A stretch of DNA of 64,000 bases from Macrostomum hystrix (Eukaryota; Platyhelminthes; Macrostomidae): positions 2,096,001 to 2,160,000 of the forward strand of contig CATNEN010000001.1 in assembly GCA_950097015.1 (NCBI GenBank). Reading direction: 5' to 3'. The translations under genes and the position numbers were made by a program. This document shows, piece after piece, positions 46,197 to 57,824 of the stretch (the stretch's first letter is position 1; every line of letters starts with the position of its first letter). Under the pieces are notes generated by a model, which was not told the DNA's origin, made no database searches, and saw nothing but the letters and a program-made list of their open reading frames with translations.

Positions 46197-48693
46197 TCAA
46201 ACTTCCCTCGAACTGCAGGCCTCCAAAAACACCAGCTGATCCACCAGGAAACAATCAGCCAAGCGGGGATGCATCGAAGCCAGACGATCCTGCAGTTCAG
46301 CCTCCTTCCAATTCGGCTGGCCTCGAGCCTGGCGCAGGAAGGTCACCAGGCGATCGAAGGTGTCCTTGGACAGCCTGGCAAGAGCTTGTCGACGAAGCTG
46401 GTCGATTCGCGTCGACCTGGATGCCGGGGTGAAACAGACGCTGTCCGCGACGCTTGGCAGAGCTGCCAGGCTGTCAATCTGTTCAACCAGATCGGCGCCC
46501 GGATGCGGCTGCAAAGCGGCAGCCTCCTCTTCGTCATCGTCGTCGTCATCATCGAGATTGTCGCGCCCGTCGTTAGAGTCAGCATCGGCGTCGGACAGAT
46601 CGGCGTCGTCTCTGGCGCCGCCGACAATGGACGAATCAGCATTGGCGTTTAGGAGGCTCATACCGGTGGTGCCTGGCTCGACGCGTAGAATACCATCGCG
46701 CGGAGTGGCGGCAGTCAGCAGTGGCACGGAGCCGATGTCATAGTGCAGGCTAGATTGTCCGCGTCGCCATTTCTTAGAGCTGCTTACGGACCGCCCGCCT
46801 GAGGAGCCGTACAGAGCGCGGCTGATGGCATCCTGGCCAGGTGGAACTTCGGCTTTGCCTACCAGACGACTGTCGCAGCGCATCGGCTCCGGCGCAGTCA
46901 AGCTGCCACCGCCGCCGCCTCCAGCGCCGTTGCGCAACTCGCGCATGCGTCTCTCCCAGTCGGCTTCGCAGGCCAAAGTCAGGCTGACACGACCGCGCCC
47001 ATTGTAGGGCAGTTGAATGTCTGGCAATGTCACTAGCGGTCCGCCAATGCCACCATCGTCGCCATCGCGATCGCCGCCACCATCGGCGTCGTCGCCGTCA
47101 CCGCGTCGTCGACCGGCTCCGCCGCGCACTTCGGCTATTAGTCGCTCCTCCTCCAGTCTGGCAGCTTCGGCGGCGCGTTCGCGAGCTTCGGCGGCCCTGG
47201 CAGCGGCCTCTCGTCTGGCTAGCACTCTAGCAATGTCCGGATCGCTTTCTAGAAGGTCCTGGCGTAGGGCGCGCAGATGCTGACCGAAATACTTGCTACC
47301 GAGGAGACCCACTGAGCGTTCGCGCTCCTCTGGGACTGGGCGCAGCAGGGCGTCAATTCCTGACAGCAGCTCTGCGCCGTATTGGCGAGGTCCGCTGGGC
47401 AACGGATTGCGGCGATTGCGCACCACGTTGTACACCTGGCGACGTTGGCAGAGCGTTTGAGTACTTGCAAACCTCCTGCACACCTGAATATACCCCCTGC
47501 ACACCTGAATATACCTCCTGCACACCTGAATATACCTCCTACACACCTGAATATACTTCCTGCACACCTGAATACAACTCCTGCACACCTGAATATACCT
47601 CCTGCACACCTGAATATACCTCCTACACACCTGAATATACTTCCTGCACACCTGAATATACCTCCTACACACCTGAATATACTTCCTGCACACCTGAATA
47701 TACTTCCTGCACACCTGAATATAACTCCTGCACACCTGAATATACCCCCTGCACATCTCTGAATATACCTCCTGCACACCTGAATATGCCTCCTGCACAC
47801 CTGAATATACCTCCTGCACACCTGAATATACCTCCTGCACACCTCTGAATACACTTGCACACCTGGACATAAATGAAGCACACCGAATGCACTCACCACT
47901 CCCATCATACTCTGGGAGTCGAAGGCATATCGCAGATGGCACATCTCGAACAGAATACAGCCCAGAGACCACAAGTCGCACTGCGAAGTGACACCATCGT
48001 GACGCAAGACCTCTGGGCTAGTGTAGTGCGGCGTGCCATAGAAGATGGACGTTGTAGCCTTGTGATGGCCAAGCATTAGCAGCGATGGACAGAGGTCGCC
48101 AACTCGAATCCTGCCGCCGTCGAGGAATACGTTGCTAGATTTCAAATTGCGATGAATAATGCCCCTACTATGCAGATAGCGAACTGCTAGGCACAGTTGA
48201 ACAAACCACGACGCGATTTGAGACTCGGGCAGAAAGCGTCCGGTCTGAAAAAATCGATTATTTTGAATCTGGACAATCCTTAATCCATAAAATTCCTAGA
48301 TTAAAAATCAATCAATAAAGTTAAATTCACCTGTTTACACGCGATCAGCACTTGACCAAGATCTCCCTGATCCCAAAATGGCGACACTGAGCAATAGAAT
48401 TCCCCATCTAAAAAGCTTTCTAATGGAGGCGACAGTAGCAGATGACGCAGCTGGCTCAGCGCCTCGGCTTCGCCCATCAGTTGTCGAAGCTGACTCTGTC
48501 CCAGTTGTCCAACGTGGATTTCTTTCAGAGTGCGCAGCGGACTATCTTCGGCTTGCAGATCTCGGACTAAATAGGCCACACCGTCTATGCCAAGATTGCC
48601 TAGTCTGCGCACTATTTCGTATCGATTGCGCACAATTCGCGGCTGAGTGACGCCGTCTTCATCTTCGCACACACTGCCTCTGCTAGATGGCAT
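46197..48693 (-). CDS. NEK11: NEK11-like protein kinase with altered catalytic motifs, three exons
   Basis: Exons 48693-48331, 48244-47897 and 47435-46197 join in phase 0 and give 649 residues, close to human NEK11 (645). The N-lobe retains the beta-3 lysine in TLKEIHVGQL (Lys 57), but the glycine loop is GNLGIDG instead of GxGxxG. The C-lobe has ESQIASWFVQLCLAVRYLH, then HRN (152-154) instead of HRD, NVFLDGG, DLC (171-173) instead of DFG/DLG, and a normal GTPHYTSPEVL and DLWSLGCILFEMC. After the kinase come an Ala/Arg-rich coiled coil, a Gly/Asp-rich segment and an acidic run. The C-terminus matches the NEK11-specific end: RRQALARLSKDTFDRLVTFL and ADCFLVDQLVFLE. NEK11 acts in the DNA-damage checkpoint in mammals. 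The missing catalytic Asp predicts weak or no kinase activity. Confidence 0.85.
47465..47870. repeat. 21-bp minisatellite in intron 2 of the NEK11-like gene
   Basis: The unit contains CCTGCACACCTGAATATACC plus T; about 18 copies with variants. It has no stop in several minus-strand frames, so long ORFs run through it into the flanking exons. Confidence 0.95.
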
Positions 48694-48840
48694 TGTTTAG
48701 CTCTACTGATTATTTTAATTGGCTTCTCTGAAGAATTCATTTGTAGATGAAATAGATTATTAAGTAAGAAAATGATACAAATGTTGCCCCTAATTTAAGA
48801 TTAACTACTCTTAGTTAGATTCACAATAAAACCAGACTTA

Positions 48841-50594
48841 CGAGGGGTGTTTCAAAAGTAACGAGAATTTAGTCATAACTTTTTAATGGATAAACTTTTT
48901 AACTTGAAATTTTTACCCGATAATTTTGCAAATATGGACAGCACACAGCTTCAGTTGCAACTCTATCGCTCTACATGCACTAGTGAAATCTCACATTAAA
49001 GTCCAGACCTCGAGATTAAAAATTACGATTTTTGTCTGTGGTCTATTTAACTGAGAACTTGCTTAGAACTTGAAAACTGCTAATGATGCTGCTGATGCAC
49101 TCAGCTGCTTCTGATACTGTCTCCGGTGTCTGCTGTTTATGGGCAAAGTTGCCTAGGAATTTTTGTTTTTTAAGCTGCATAGGCTGCTCAAAATTGCAAA
49201 TGCTTGACTGAGAGACTTGACTGAAAACTGCTTTCAAGTGAGACTATGGAACGACCGAAAGATCATTCAGAAATTGGATCAAAGGAAGGACAACGGCATT
49301 TTATCGCTGGTCTGGTTCAACTTGGAAAGAAGCCATGCGATATCGCTCGGGACCTGAACCAGGCATTTGGAGATCAGGCACTATCGCAAGCGCGGGTTTA
49401 TGCTCACTGCAAGGCGTTCCGCGAGGGTGCTACAGGATGTGGTGACGCGCCGAGGTCAGGTCGCCCCCGCACGTCAACGGATGACAACAGCAAACAGATT
49501 GTCCGTGATTACCTCTGCGCCAATCCTTCTGCCACATTGCGTGAAGTTGAGGAGGTCTGTAGCATCTCCATTGCTTCTGTGAGCCGCATCCTCAAGGAAA
49601 TAAACTGGTCGAGAGTCTGTGCCAAGTGGGTGCCGCGTGAGTTGACCCTGGACCACAAAAGAAAGCGAATTCAATGTGCAACGGAGAACTTGCAGTTGTG
49701 GCAGCAACTTGGTGATCAGGAGTTTAAACGACTTCTCATCAGTATTGATGAGACACCACTGCCAATGTTTAATCCACTGACTAAGCAGCTGTCCATGCAG
49801 TGGGGGCCCAGGGGCCGTCAGCCGCACACAAAGCCAATGAAGTCGGCATGGACACGCAACATCATGTGCACCATGTGGTTTGAGGCCTGTGGGGTTCTGA
49901 TGGTCGACTACCTGCCAGACAAGGCCACCATCAATGCTGCATACGTGCAAGATCAAGTTGCTCGTCTGCGTGAAGTCATCCTCCAGAAGCGACGCATCAT
50001 GCGCGCCAGGCCCTTCATCTTGTGGGACAACGCTCGCCCTCACGTCGCCGCGGCCACCACAAGGAAAGTGGAAGAGCTCGGCTTTCGGCTGCTTAATCAT
50101 CCACCTTATTCACCAGACCTCGCCATTGCTGACTTTCACTTGTTTGGAGTAATGAAGAAGCCCATGCGAGGTCGCGTCTTCACCAGTCGACAGGAAGTCA
50201 TTGCGGCGGCCAACGAATCTCTCCATGCGCTGCCTGCGAGTTTTTGGGGGGAGGGAATTGACAAACTGCTGCATCGCTATGAGAAATGTATCCAGCTCGA
50301 TGGCAGCTTTGTGGAGCGTGCTGAAATCGCTGAAGAAATGGACGAAGGCGCTGATTTTTGACACAACAAACACGTTCACCTGTTCACTATTTTCCACAGA
50401 CAAAAATCGTAATTTTTAATCTCGAGGTCTGGACTTCAATGTGCGATTTCACTGGTGCATGTAGACCGACAGGGTTGCAACTGAAGCTGTGTGCTGTCCA
50501 TATTTGCAAAATTATCGGGTAAAAATTTCAAGTTAAAAAGTTTATCCATTAAAAAGTTATGACTAAATTCTCGTTACTTTTGAAACACCCCTCG
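48841..50594 (+). mobile_element. Complete mariner transposon with long terminal inverted repeats
   Basis: Terminal inverted repeats span 48841-49041 and 50394-50594 (201 bp each, identical for about the first 125 bases, then a few mismatches), beginning CGAGGGGTGTTTCAAAAGTA. TA dinucleotides flank both ends (48839-48840, 50595-50596), as expected for the family. The transposase frame inside is open. Confidence 0.95.
49246..50361 (+). CDS. Mariner transposase (DD34D), open reading frame complete
   Basis: The protein has 371 residues, the usual length is about 345-350. The N-terminal helix-turn-helix DNA-binding region ends in SGRPRT. A mariner-type linker block WVPRELT follows. The catalytic triad is SIDET (first Asp), LWDNARPH (second Asp) and LAIADFHLFG (third Asp); 34 residues separate the last two, giving DD34D. 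YSPDL is present. No stop or shift is seen, so the copy could be active or recently active. Confidence 0.95.
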   Translation: MERPKDHSEIGSKEGQRHFIAGLVQLGKKPCDIARDLNQAFGDQALSQARVYAHCKAFREGATGCGDAPRSGRPRTSTDDNSKQIVRDYLCANPSATLREVEEVCSISIASVSRILKEINWSRVCAKWVPRELTLDHKRKRIQCATENLQLWQQLGDQEFKRLLISIDETPLPMFNPLTKQLSMQWGPRGRQPHTKPMKSAWTRNIMCTMWFEACGVLMVDYLPDKATINAAYVQDQVARLREVILQKRRIMRARPFILWDNARPHVAAATTRKVEELGFRLLNHPPYSPDLAIADFHLFGVMKKPMRGRVFTSRQEVIAAANESLHALPASFWGEGIDKLLHRYEKCIQLDGSFVERAEIAEEMDEGADF

Positions 50595-50655
50595 TACAAA
50601 ACCAAACTCTATATTTAGAACTGATATTATATTCATTTATAGCTTCTCTTTACAG

Positions 50656-51232
50656 CAGGGGTAGGCAAACTTATTTGCTGGCGGGCCAAAGAGAAAACCT
50701 AAAACACGACAGCGGGCCGCATTGACTGTATAAATATGAGATAGGGGAGAGATGAGACACGGGAGAGATGAGACACGGGAGAGATTAGACACGGGAGAGA
50801 TGAGACACAGAAAGATGATACATGAGAGAGATGAGACACGGGAGAGATAAGACAGGGGAGAGATTAGACACGGGAGAGATGAGACACAGAAAGATGATAC
50901 ATGAGAGAGATGAGACACGGGAGAGATGAGACACGGGAGAGATGAGACACGGGAGAGATGAGACACGGGAGAGATTAGACACGGGAGAGATGAGACACGG
51001 GAGAGATTAGACACAGGAGAGATGAGACACAGGAGAGATGAGACACAGGAGAGATTAGACACGGGAGAGATTAGACACAGGAGAGATGAGACACGGGAGA
51101 GATGAGACACGGGAGAGATGAGACACGGGAGAGATGAAACAGGACACTGTAGATGTCAGAAGGGGCAACGGGCCGGATTTGGGAGCTTCGAGGGCCGCAT
51201 CTGGCCCGCGGGCCGGAGTTTGCCAACCCCTG
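50656..51232. mobile_element. Non-autonomous hAT-like element, second copy
   Basis: The same termini as at 36401 (CAGGGGTAGGCAAACTTA and GAGTTTGCCAACCCCTG), flanked by a perfect 8-bp duplication CTTTACAG (50648-50655 and 51233-51240). The internal 16-bp array is longer here, making 577 bp instead of 451. Confidence 0.92.
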
Positions 51233-51240
51233 CTTTACAG

Positions 51241-52041
51241 AAACTTAAACAGTGGAATATTAAAAAAACAGTAGCTTTTCTTTCTTCAAGAATATTTAGC
51301 ATTTTCGCCTGTTTTCTTTTGCAACTTTTTAAAAATACTAACCATGATATTCTTATCAGTAAATAAGCAGTTAATCTTTTAGCCCTAAAACATAAAGTAT
51401 TGAATTTAAACAACAAACAACAAACAACAAACAACAAAACATGAGTGTCAAAACAACACAGAAAAATCTGCAAAGCAATAGATTAGCTGCCTAAATTGGC
51501 ACTCAGCCTAAAATCAAGTTTCTCATCACTCAAAAACAGATACCAAAAACATCTAATGCATTCAAATGAATCACCAACTAGCTATTACACCACATTTATT
51601 TTAAATTACCCACTACAGATCCTGTGTCAGTTGAACATGATTTTATCACATTTAATAAACCAGCAATGTTTTTAAACTTACTAAAAATTCTAGATTTGAG
51701 GCATTGATAATTCAGTTGTGTATTATTAGTACACTCTTCATTATCTATCAATAAATTGATGTTCTCAAAAGTTTCCAGAAGTTCACTTAGGTAAAAAAGT
51801 TAAAAGAACTGGGATAGTGGAAAATTTTGTTCCCTTATTGTTGTCTCCAATGACAACTTTCAGGCCTCCTCACTGCTTCCTTTGCACATGTCTATTGGCT
51901 ATAGAATACTTAACACATTTGATTGATCTCTTACTTTATGCTGCATTCTGGTTTGTCAATCTGTCACTTTTGGACACTTTCTATAACCTCTATAGCAAAC
52001 TCACTTTACTGTTTTGACATTGCCACAATCCTAGTATTAAC
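51241..52041. other. AT-rich gene-free region
   Basis: A short AACAAAC microsatellite is at 51408-51438. The ORF at 51817-52017 has no recognisable features. Confidence 0.35.
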
Positions 52042-52620
52042 ACCCTAGTACAACTTTTTAGTTGAATCCAAATATATTTCATAGTCAAATCATATGTCAT
52101 TCTAATCAAAATTTATTCTCAATTAAGAATAAAATTCGACTTTTTTCTTTAGTTTGACTGTGTAATAAAAATAATAATTTTTCCTGCGTCACTCAGATGA
52201 CAAAACTGTACACGAAAAACGTAAAAGGGTGTTTTCCAAAAAAATACACACATGTTGTAATTTCATTTTTTACTTATGTATTGGCGAAAGCATTTTAAAT
52301 CATCACTCACATCATATACTGTATAAATATTAAGTCGAAAGCAGTTTTCCTGTGCCTAACTGTCTTAAATATTTTTTTTTGCAGACCGTCGCTCAGATGA
52401 CGTCGCTTAGATGACAAACTGGTGTATTGTCAACTTTTTAGTTGAATCCAAATATATTTCATAGTCAAATCATACGTCATTCTAATCAAAATTTATTCTC
52501 AATTAAGAATAAAATTCGACTTCTTTCTTTAGTTTGACTGTGAATTAAAAAATTTAATTTTTCCTGCGTCGCTCAGATGACAAAAACTGTAGGCGAAAAA
52601 ATGTAAAAATGTTTGAGGTT
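52042..52620. repeat. Direct repeat of about 175 bp, spaced 380 bp apart
   Basis: Copies at about 52050-52223 and 52430-52605 share ACTTTTTAGTTGAATCCAAA through TTTTTCCTGCGTC. The word CGTCGCTCAGATGAC or a one-base variant occurs at 52187, 52387, 52401, 52567 and 52764. Confidence 0.85.
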
Positions 52621-54869
52621 ATGAAAAACTATATTCCTCAACGAGTCACAGGGTGAGACCAGCATTCTAATAGACGATACAGCATGACAATTATTTAAGC
52701 CAATGCCTTTGTTTAATACACTTTCCATAGCTTAAATATCTGACTTCAATTTAGGCAATCTAGCGTCGCTCAGATGACACATATTTTGTAGGACATGCTA
52801 GGAACCTTTAAAATTCCGTCAAAACTGTTTAGAAACTAGAAATAACGGTTGTGCAATCAGGTATAACGGATGAGTGGCTGAATAAAACATAGAAGCAATA
52901 AGAAATGAACATATAGTACACATTTTTATAGACAGGGAACTAGGCTACCATATTTTTTGACATGGAGTTTCACATTGTTTATAGTATTTTTCGAATTAAA
53001 AACTGGAATAAATAGGTCTAAAGTAAAGCAAATTATACTAAATTAAACAAAAATAACATAACAGAATATAATATCACAATTTTCTAAGCTTAGTTGTGAG
53101 TTATTTGATTAAAAAATTATATATGACACTTTTCCAAACTAGTGTGTAACACTGTTGGGAAATACCCGGTAACCTCTTCTATTACCATAGGCCTATTTCT
53201 CTAAAAGCTTGACATTTTGACAGAGTTCTAGTGGTCTTGGTGTGTAGGGGCCTTGTTCGTGCACATTAGGTTGGATAGATAATATAAGTAACTAGTAAGA
53301 TTTGAACATGTAAGTTAGGCAGGCCCTAGTTAAGTGACATATTGCAAATTTTTTACAGAAAACTTTTTAAATAATACTTAGCTTAGCTATGCCATATTTA
53401 TTTATGCATACTTGAAAAATCAGAAACTTAATTTAATACATTACTTCACTTGGTCACTTGACATATTAAAAACATAAATTCAATTAGGGGCTAGCAAGTA
53501 GCATCACATGTATGGTATGCTGCTCTCCTGCTCTCTATGCATGTTAGCCTATAGGCCTATAGAGAAAGCATATTTACTAGTTTTTAAGTTATTAATTGAT
53601 TATAGTCGTCAATTAAGAGCCGTTTAGCTATTATAAACACAGCGAATTTGTAATATCTAAAATAGATTGGCCTTGGTCTCATTCTTACGCTGTGCTAAAC
53701 AAAAAGAACACGCGGGAAAAATCTTCCAATATCCAAAATAAAGCTTTAATGTTTTTTCTGACTTTCGAAGGCGAAAGAAGATGTAACTGAATATTCAAGA
53801 AGATATATGTTAACTATATATTATAGATGTGATTTTTTGCTTTTAATGTAATCAATTACTGTAAACAAAGAAGCATCCATATAACTGAGTAACGTTGCTA
53901 ACATGAATCTTCGGAATAATGTGACAATCGCTACGATGTCAAATAATTTACGTGTGAGGTTTAACAAAAATGGTATTCTTTAGTACTAAACACAAACTTT
54001 TCAATTTAACTTAAGTCACGAACTATATTAAAAATGTATTTAAATACATATTTTTCATTAAAAACTCACATTCTTCAGATTCTTGTGTGTTTCGGCGAAA
54101 AAATACACCCGGTTTTTTTACGAGGACCACGTTTGAATATATACTAACGTACGTTAGTATATACGTTACTCGAGCCATCCTAGCTGTTTTCATAACTTAA
54201 TCCTGCTTGCATCTTTGGCGCCAGATATGTGTCTTGATAGTCTGACAACCCCGTACCTGACTAAGTTGCGTTGGGCATATTAGGCATTGTCATGCACCGC
54301 TGCTAGACTCTGCTGGCGACCAAGGGCAACTAAAAGCTGCGGTGTCGCGCAGGGGGATCCATGATGCGGGCGCCCTCAGCGCGGTCCACCTCCCAATAAT
54401 CCATGAGCTGGAGAGTCGCTCGCCCGATGGCTGTTAAGTGACAGATAGCTGGCAGATTTTCTCAGGCCTGTGAAAACGTCGTAGCTAGAGCTGACCGGGT
54501 TGGGGCCGAGGCAGTCGCAAATAAAATGCTAGCATTCTCTACAAGGGAGAGGCAAAAAAGCACTCCTCACTGCGGATTTTGCCTTGCTGGTTGCGATGTC
54601 AAGCAAAACAGCAAGTGCCAGAGGGCAGATTTTTTGCTTGACACGTATAATTTAATCACTCTGCATGGTTATTCCTAAACAATCTTGTTTTTACGAAACC
54701 ACTGGTTTTGGTTTTGTCAGCCCCCCCCCGGGTGCATATCTGGCAATGAGAATTCCGCAGGTTTATATAAATTCTAGGAATGACTAATGTTTTGATTTAA
54801 GTCGGATGTACGAGCATCTGATCGAAGACTGCGTACAGCTGTTCAGTCCATGGACTGGCCGGGGGGACA
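52621..54869. other. AT-rich gene-free region
   Basis: It holds a perfect 26-bp palindrome at 54138-54163 and a GC-richer island at 54240-54620 of unknown nature. No gene was recognised. Confidence 0.35.
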
Positions 54870-55070
54870 CCACACACGCACCCTCAATTACCCCAGCTAA
54901 TGCTGGCACCCATTTAACAGCTGGGTGAACTGAAGCAATGCAGAGTTAAGGGTCTTATGCTAAAGGACACAAATTGTTTCAGTGGAGTCGGGAATCGAAC
55001 ACCCGACCTTCAAGTCGTGAGTCCGACGCCAGCTATCCACTAGCAGGATACAACCTCTCTATATACTAAA
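54870..55070 (-). mobile_element. tRNA-derived SINE family 1, inverted copy
   Basis: Minus strand: CTGCTAGTGGATAGCTGG (A-box region), GGTCGGGTGTTCGATTCCCG (B box, 55003-54991), then TTTGTGTCCTTTAGCATAAG and AGCTGGGGTAATTGAGGGTG. It matches the copy at 3978. Confidence 0.8.
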
Positions 55071-55915
55071 TACAGGAAATAGCAAGAGTACAGTACCCAT
55101 ACATGGTCAAATACAATTAATATGCGTACATTTTTTCGTAATTAAGTAGAGATTTTTTCTACGCAGGTAGTTTTATTTAATTTGTTATAACACTTGCCTT
55201 GCCTTTAAGACTTTGGCGGCGGCCAGACACATGCAAATATTTTAAACCACCCATGCAAGCTTCTAACTACATAAATATACGTCTTAACCTGAGTGAGTTT
55301 TTAGTTCATTGCCGACTGTTTGAATTTTGTAAATCTATAAAAAAACATGCAATTCATGTCTAGGCATCAAAGCGGCCGGGGTTTCGCAAAACGATTTCTC
55401 GTAAAGAAATTCAAAGGACGAATTAAAAAGCTAGGCCAGATCCACAATCTTTCCGTTTTTTGTTGAGCACAGTTTGACTACATGTCTAATATGCAAGACA
55501 ATTGCCAGTAGCACAATGTTTGCTATGTAGCTTCAACATGTGAATATACTAACACTTATTTTCATTGCGGAGCAGATCGAATTTAAAGTGAAAGCAATTC
55601 TCGCAAGTACATAAAGCCTCCGCTAGAAAAACTTGCGCATCATAAATTTTACGGTTTGCAGAATTTATTGCACCACATCATCGGACTAAAATTGTCGGCT
55701 TCCTGTTGCCAAAATCGGGCACAACCGTGATTAATCTCAATTTTAGCGGCTGTGATTTCAGTGAATATAAGCGGACACAATAAATAGGCTGCTAGACTTC
55801 ATGATCTGCGGTAGTCTGGAATTTTTAACAAAAGATCGGTATCATTTGCGAATCGGTTTCAAAGCTAAACCTATATTAAAAATAACAAAGCGAATACAAA
55901 GTCAAGCATCAAACA
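55071..55915. promoter_or_regulatory. Upstream of the small secreted protein gene
   Basis: AT-rich sequence that should contain the promoter and 5' UTR of the following gene. No defined site was identified. Confidence 0.3.
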
Positions 55916-56387
55916 ATGCTGCATTTTGGACTGAAGCTGATAGTGCTCATTGCTGCTGTCATCTGTTTTGGCACTGTTGATGCGGTGAGTCCGACTAAAT
56001 AAAAAATGGCCTTTATTAGAACTAAGACATTGGAACTAATGTAACTAAAAACTGCATTTCGTCCTTGTAGCTGCAGCTGTGCTACTGTATTATATTTGTT
56101 TATAATCTGCGCAGGACCCCAGAAGGGCTATGGAGAACCAGCTGGAGAGGTACATCAAGCCGTGTGCTCTGTACGGTCGCCGCTGTCCACCCGACGGTAG
56201 CGTTGGCAATGTGGACCAAATGCGCCAACAGATTCCCGAGTTGGAGAGCGAATTCCGCGACCGCGAGCTCAACGAGCCGATGCCAGACCAGTGCGAATGC
56301 CAGCAAGAGGAATGCGTGCGCGCCTGCTGGTACGGCCTCACTAAGACCATCTTTCTAAGCGACTTCCAGGGCTTCCTGTCCGAGTGA
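55916..56387 (+). CDS. Small secreted cysteine-containing protein, two exons
   Basis: Exon 1 (55916-55984) encodes MLHFGLKLIVLIAAVICF and GTVDA, a signal peptide ending right at the phase-0 donor GTGAGT. Exon 2 (56115-56387) follows a CTGCGCAG acceptor and encodes 90 residues. The total is 113 residues. The mature part has six cysteines: CALYGRRC, then CEC, EEC and RACW, with a charged linker between the two groups. It resembles small secreted or peptide-hormone-like proteins in design, but no family was recognised. A poly(A) signal AATAAA is at 56571-56576. Its splice sites, signal peptide and poly(A) signal together support a real gene. Confidence 0.75.
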
Positions 56388-56570
56388 AATTGGAAACAGA
56401 CGACTCGAGATGGCGGCAATAGATTTCTAGACTTGACTTTCATGCGACACACAAAGAATGTCAATCGATGCTAAATATACGGACATTGCGAGTTGAAAAT
56501 AGACACATTGGACTCAGTTATTGTTAGGATTCTTATCGACTATATAAGCTATGTTGCTTTTAAAAAGTAA

Positions 56571-56576
56571 AATAAA
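56571..56576 (+). terminator. Poly(A) signal of the small secreted protein gene
   Basis: AATAAA about 185 bases after the stop codon. Confidence 0.6.
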
Positions 56577-56589
56577 CTTTACACGTATA

Positions 56590-57824
56590 TACATAGATGC
56601 AAGCAAACAGATTTGGCTGAATGCATGGATGCACGTAAGAATTCTACTCAATGTTAAAATGTATTTTAGTCGTATCGATTAAAAGTCTTCAAATGGGCGT
56701 GTCCATTAGAATAGCGATCGGCACTGATGCAATGCACTACTGATGCAAAAGTTGCGGGAAGGCTAGCATTATCTTAGCATGAATATGTCGTCATTCAAAA
56801 GTGTACTTTTACAGAAGTACTTTTAACAGTATCGTTGAACCTTACTGGGAAATTATTTCGTTAATTAATTTAAAGTGATGAAACTTTATAAAGATTTAGT
56901 AAAGAAATTTGCTCTACGCTCGTATAGCAGATGAAAAGACTTAGTTCATACAAAAAACCAGCTTTAATTAAGAACCAAAATTGAAGCTGAATGTCAGAAA
57001 ACTGTGCAAACGTTAGACCATTTTTATTGAAGCAGCCGCAGCCACCAGCTTCAAAAAGCGTCGATGTAGACTTAATTCTCAGTACCAGAGAACAAGGCCC
57101 CTGCTCTAAGGCACCTGCTTGGGACAACAATATAAAAATACGTTGAGCTTTTCAGCTGCTTTCGGTGGAAGCAATGCAGCGTTGAAGCTTCCGTTTCTTT
57201 CCTCAAACTTTTTGGCCCGTTTCAACACAATGGGCACACACACTTACACACAATCACACTTTATAAAACACGTCTGCAAGTTTAGCGATGTCATGAGTGT
57301 TTACTTACGAGTATAAACTGTCAAACTGTGCTGTATTTTTTACAATACGTAAAGCTGATTTATCGTCTAAAATTCAATCCCAATGCATTATTGATCGGTT
57401 GGGTAGTAAAGTCCAATCCAACATTTTCCCTAGAGTCAACGAACGACTTACAAGCGCCACCCACACGTCAACCACGAGACTCAAACAGCTAGACGGTAAC
57501 AAAGACAAGAAAGAGCGCACGAGACTGAGTCGCGTGCTGTAGCTGCTTTTGATGCGATTACCCTGCCGAGTCTTTAGATATTGGAGGGTTCCAATCGCTG
57601 GATTGTTATTGCTATTGAGCAATTTTCTTTGCTATTTCCATTAATTTGTACCTGTTCCTGATAAGGCAAGCAATCATATTTCCTATTGCTCCGTGTTGTT
57701 ACTCGTATGCGTCTCAATTCCGTGTTTTAGTTCGGTAGTTTTACAAGCTTTTTATACTCGTACGCTAACGTAGTATCAGCTAGTAACTCTGAGAATATAG
57801 TGGCATCATTCGACTGTTATCGAA
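56590..57824. other. Gene-free spacer
   Basis: No gene or repeat was recognised; short open frames lack support. Confidence 0.3.

Noticed and set aside
46197-47981. Single 594-codon exon including the 21-bp array
   Set aside because: NEK11 homology resumes exactly at the AG acceptor before GTGTAC (47435), and exon 2 ends in a strong GTGAGT donor, so the array is intronic.
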